This document shows positions 5,773 through 8,094 of a stretch of DNA of 8,094 bases, piece after piece. Below the pieces are notes generated by a model. That model was not told where the DNA came from and ran no database searches. It saw nothing but the letters and a program-made list of their open reading frames with translations. Position 1 is the stretch's first letter. Every line of letters starts with the position of its first letter. The translations under genes and the position numbers were made by a program. The stretch comes from an uncultured Alphaproteobacteria bacterium. Its GTDB lineage: Bacteria; Pseudomonadota; Alphaproteobacteria; UBA7985; CAJQQZ01. The stretch lies in contig CAJQQJ010000134.1 of the NCBI GenBank assembly GCA_905480445.1, positions 1 to 8,094 on the forward strand. Direction: 5' to 3'.

Positions 5773-7233
5773 ATGACCTTCTTCTCTCCCTTCGTTCAAG
5801 ACGATGACCGCCCCAGAGAAGAATGCGGAATTTTTGCAACCTACAACAACAATGATGCCTTCGCCCACACAGTGCTCGGCCTCCACGCCCTCCAGCACCG
5901 AGGCCAGGAAGCAGCTGGCATTGTTTGCTATGACGGCAAGACCTTCAATGCTCATAGAGCCGCAGGATTGGTCGGCGACAATTTCAACGATCCAAAAGTC
6001 GTAGATTCTTTGGTCGGTTCTGCAGCAATCGGCCACGTTCGCTATTCGACAGCCGGGGGGTCAGCCGCTCGTAACATCCAGCCCCTTTACGCCGATTTAG
6101 ATCTTGGCGGCTTTGCAATTGCTCACAATGGCAATCTAACAAACGCGCACATTTTGCGCCATGAGTTGACGTCAAAAGGCTCTTTGTTTCAGTCCACTGC
6201 AGACACAGAGGTCATCATTCATCTGATGGCCCGCAGTCTGCGTCGTCACCGTATCGACCGCCTAGTCGAGGCTCTGTCTCAAGTTGAGGGTGCTTATTCA
6301 ATCGTCGCTTTGAATGAAAAGATGGTGATTGGTGTCCGTGATCCGCTGGGCGTCCGGCCTTTGGTGATAGGCAAAATAGGCGATTCCTACGTTATGGCTT
6401 CCGAAAGCTGTGCCCTAGATATTATGGGGGCTGAGTTTATCCGGGATGTTGAGCCTGGAGAAGTCGTAATCTTGGATGACGATGGGCTACACAGCCGCTT
6501 TCCTTTCCCGAGATTGAAATCCCGTAGCTGTATCTTTGAGTACCTCTACTTCGCGCGGCCAGACTCAGTAATAGAGGGCGTATCCGTCTATGAGTCTCGT
6601 AAACACGCCGGAGAAGAATTGGCAAAAGAAAGCCATGTGCCAGCTGATGTCGTGGTCCCTGTCCCTGATTCGGGCGTACCAGCAGCGCTTGGTTACGCAA
6701 ACCAAGCCAATATACCTTTTGAACTGGGCATCATTCGCAATCACTATGTTGGTCGTACTTTCATTGAACCCACTCAGCAAATTCGCCACTTAGGTGTTAA
6801 GCTGAAGCACAATGCAAACTCTGCACGGCTGAAAGGTCAGCGTGTCATCCTGGTTGATGACTCCATCGTTAGAGGTACTACATCAATTAAGATCGTTGAG
6901 ATGGTTCGCGCTGCAGGAGCTATCGAAGTCCATATGCGTATCGCAGCTCCACCAACAGCCAGTCCATGCTATTATGGCATCGACACGCCAGAGAAGAACG
7001 AATTGCTGGCTCACCAAATGCCGGTCAGTGAAATGGCGGCCCACATCGGCGTGGACAGCCTAGCTTTTCTTTCAGTGGACGGCCTCTATCACGCTATCGC
7101 TGAAACAAAACGCAATGATGAAAGCCCACAATATTGCGATGCTTGTTTCACTAACTCTTACCCAACCAGGCTAAGTGACAAAGAAGAAAAAAGAGCTGCT
7201 CCTCAGCTATCATTGCTGTCTGAAACCGCATAG
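5773..7233 (+). CDS. purF: Amidophosphoribosyltransferase, Fe-S cluster type
   Basis: PurF catalyses the first committed step of purine synthesis: PRPP + glutamine + water give 5-phosphoribosylamine, glutamate and pyrophosphate. The 486-residue product starts with a 17-residue propeptide that should be removed to expose the N-terminal nucleophile Cys18 (REECGIF). The glutamine amidotransferase domain then shows LHALQHRGQEAAGI (37-50), GHVRYSTAG (87-95) and HNGNLTNA (118-125). The phosphoribosyltransferase domain has ARPDS (261-265), VVPVPDSG (294-301) and the PRPP loop VILVDDSIVRGTTS (358-371). Four cysteines match the 4Fe-4S ligands of the Bacillus subtilis enzyme: C253 (SCIFEYLYFARPDS), C399 (PPTASPCYYGID), C455 and C458 (YCDACF). 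After propeptide removal the first two become 236 and 382, the numbering I recall for B. subtilis. This separates it from the cluster-free E. coli form. It follows cvpA by 21 bases. Feedback inhibition by purine nucleotides is expected from the family, not read here. Confidence 0.97.
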   Translation: MTFFSPFVQDDDRPREECGIFATYNNNDAFAHTVLGLHALQHRGQEAAGIVCYDGKTFNAHRAAGLVGDNFNDPKVVDSLVGSAAIGHVRYSTAGGSAARNIQPLYADLDLGGFAIAHNGNLTNAHILRHELTSKGSLFQSTADTEVIIHLMARSLRRHRIDRLVEALSQVEGAYSIVALNEKMVIGVRDPLGVRPLVIGKIGDSYVMASESCALDIMGAEFIRDVEPGEVVILDDDGLHSRFPFPRLKSRSCIFEYLYFARPDSVIEGVSVYESRKHAGEELAKESHVPADVVVPVPDSGVPAALGYANQANIPFELGIIRNHYVGRTFIEPTQQIRHLGVKLKHNANSARLKGQRVILVDDSIVRGTTSIKIVEMVRAAGAIEVHMRIAAPPTASPCYYGIDTPEKNELLAHQMPVSEMAAHIGVDSLAFLSVDGLYHAIAETKRNDESPQYCDACFTNSYPTRLSDKEEKRAAPQLSLLSETA

Positions 7234-7240
7234 TTGTCTC

Positions 7241-7780
7241 ATGCTACTTCGACTGTTCAGTGGTCTCTTTGCATTAGCCTTCGCGTTGCTGTTGGCTCAA
7301 GTGCCCGGCTTTTTCATTGAGAAACAATCTCAGTTGGCAGACCGATTAGTCGATATCAAAACACAAATCACAAGCTCTAACCAGATGGCCGCATCTGCAG
7401 GCATGTCATTGGAGCAATTCGCTCAATCCCTGAGAAACCACCCAGATCCGAGCTTCCAAACCCAGGGCGATCAGATAGTTCAAACGCTGCGCGTAGAAAC
7501 GGAAAATTTAGAAAGCCTTGCCGCTTTCAAAAGGGCAACCGCTTGGAACAAACTACCGCTGCTGTTCCTGCATCATCGCACATTGAGACGTCTGCCGATA
7601 GAACGCGAGCAGCTCATTGAATTGCCCAGAAGTGAAGAAAGCTACTGCTACGGTCTCGCAGGGTTTATTATTGGTATTTTCTTTTTCTCAATCCTAATTT
7701 TTTTCGGAATGAGTCTAAAAAAACTCTATAAGCTCCGGCAGGCTCGAAAACTGTTAGCGAGCCGCGGTTATGGATACTAG
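7241..7780 (+). CDS. Small two-helix membrane protein, resembles DUF2937 family
   Basis: The function is unknown. From ATG 7241 the product is 179 residues. It has a hydrophobic N-terminal anchor (about 4-20, LRLFSGLFALAFALLLA), then QVPGFFIEKQSQLADRLVDI, a probably helical, charged middle (about 25-125) with several E/Q/L-rich stretches, and a second transmembrane helix at about 138-158 (YGLAGFIIGIFFFSILIFFG) ending in a basic tail (KKLYKLRQARK). Two anchors around a loop of about 115 residues suggest that the loop is periplasmic and both ends cytoplasmic; the basic C-terminus fits this. The Q-x-P-x-F start and helical middle resemble my memory of DUF2937 proteins of Proteobacteria; I could not check this. 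The frame extends back to an ATG at 7175 inside purF, but the added KKKKELLLSYHCCLKPHS looks like out-of-frame purF sequence, so 7241 is preferred despite a poor ribosome site. It sits 7 bases after purF and 14 before the dehydrogenase, so is probably co-transcribed. Confidence 0.7.
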   Translation: MLLRLFSGLFALAFALLLAQVPGFFIEKQSQLADRLVDIKTQITSSNQMAASAGMSLEQFAQSLRNHPDPSFQTQGDQIVQTLRVETENLESLAAFKRATAWNKLPLLFLHHRTLRRLPIEREQLIELPRSEESYCYGLAGFIIGIFFFSILIFFGMSLKKLYKLRQARKLLASRGYGY

Positions 7781-7794
7781 GATCTGTAGACATT

Positions 7795-8094
7795 ATGACT
7801 AAACTTTTGGAAAACCGCATAGCTCTAGTAACAGGCGCCTCACGCGGCATCGGCGCAGCCGTTGCCAGGCGCTTTGCGCAAGAAGGCGCTACGGTTGTTG
7901 CCACAGCACGAACTGTTGGAGGCCTTGAAGAGCTTGACGACGAGATCTTTGAGATAACCGGCCAAAGAGCAACGTTGGTTCCGATGGATCTCCGTCAATT
8001 TGACCAGATCGACAATCTCGGCCACGCTTTGTATGAGCGTTTTGGAAAGTTGGATATCGTCGTTGGCAATGCCGGATTTATATCCGAACTTACG
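7795..8094 (+). CDS. Short-chain dehydrogenase/reductase, N-terminal part (3' end outside window)
   Basis: An NAD(P)-dependent oxidoreductase of the classical SDR family; only the first 100 codons are present, so the catalytic Ser-Tyr-Lys residues lie outside. The Rossmann fold is clear: VTGASRGIG cofactor loop (12-20), a second strand ending VVATAR (34-39), an acidic residue in LVPMDLR (D65) placed to contact the adenine ring, and VVGNAG (89-94) in place of the usual NNAG. Arg17 in the glycine loop and Arg39 after the second strand favour NADP(H) over NAD(H). ARTVGGLEELDDEI (38-51) matches my memory of an alphaproteobacterial SDR group, somewhat like YciK, found next to purF. The substrate is unknown; the purF link is one of position only. 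ATG 7795 follows the membrane-protein stop by 14 bases, with a distant AGGA at 7779-7782. Confidence 0.9.
   Translation, partial: MTKLLENRIALVTGASRGIGAAVARRFAQEGATVVATARTVGGLEELDDEIFEITGQRATLVPMDLRQFDQIDNLGHALYERFGKLDIVVGNAGFISELT

Noticed and set aside
7175..7240. ATG at 7175 as the start of the DUF2937-like protein
   Set aside because: It lies within purF, and the added KKKK and CC residues come from purF codons read in another frame and would precede a clean N-terminal membrane anchor.
7223..7822. Repeated 11-mer AAACCGCATAG at 7223-7233 and 7812-7822
   Set aside because: Both copies are inside or at the end of coding sequence in different contexts (PurF stop, SDR strand 1); no further copies or flanking similarity were seen.
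1..8094. CRISPR arrays, insertion sequences, phage genes, tRNA genes, toxin-antitoxin or defence genes
   Set aside because: Nearly all bases are occupied by recognised housekeeping genes on one strand, and the only gap over 100 bases shows no such structure.

Overview
The window is an uninterrupted stretch of chromosomal housekeeping genes, all on the + strand, from what looks like an alphaproteobacterium. Three things point there: the gene order (dnaB, alr, an MlaE/MlaF-type ABC pair, radA, cvpA, purF, a purF-linked short-chain dehydrogenase), a DnaB with the extra segment after its IYREEYY motif that I associate with this class, and a PurF of the iron-sulfur type. Base composition looks close to balanced. 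That is low for many soil alphaproteobacteria and would fit a marine or host-associated member, but this is only an inference. The order with the ABC pair between alr and radA is what I would expect in Rhodospirillales-like lineages, from memory and unchecked.

Layout: (1) 1-803, the C-terminal helicase domain of DnaB, entering the window inside its Walker A motif. (2) 829-4944, a very compact block of alr, mlaE, mlaF and radA with gaps of 2, 2 and 5 bases, so almost certainly co-transcribed and probably translationally coupled. alr and radA are both best started at TTG codons. (3) 4945-5055, the only sizeable non-coding gap (111 bases), where a promoter for the following genes would most naturally lie. 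(4) 5056-8094, cvpA, purF, a small two-helix membrane protein resembling DUF2937, and the first 100 codons of a short-chain dehydrogenase/reductase, separated by 21, 7 and 14 bases.

Functionally the genes cover replication fork unwinding (DnaB), D-alanine supply for peptidoglycan (Alr), phospholipid traffic between the two membranes (MlaE/F), recombination and repair (RadA), an inner-membrane protein often next to purF (CvpA), and the committed step of purine synthesis (PurF). They do not form one pathway; the grouping looks like conserved gene order rather than a dedicated system.

I found no mobile element, CRISPR array, tRNA, rRNA, inserted foreign gene or broken gene. No previously undescribed system is visible. 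The points most worth a second look are the uncharacterised membrane protein between purF and the dehydrogenase, the MlaE/F pair without an adjacent MlaD, and the gap upstream of cvpA.
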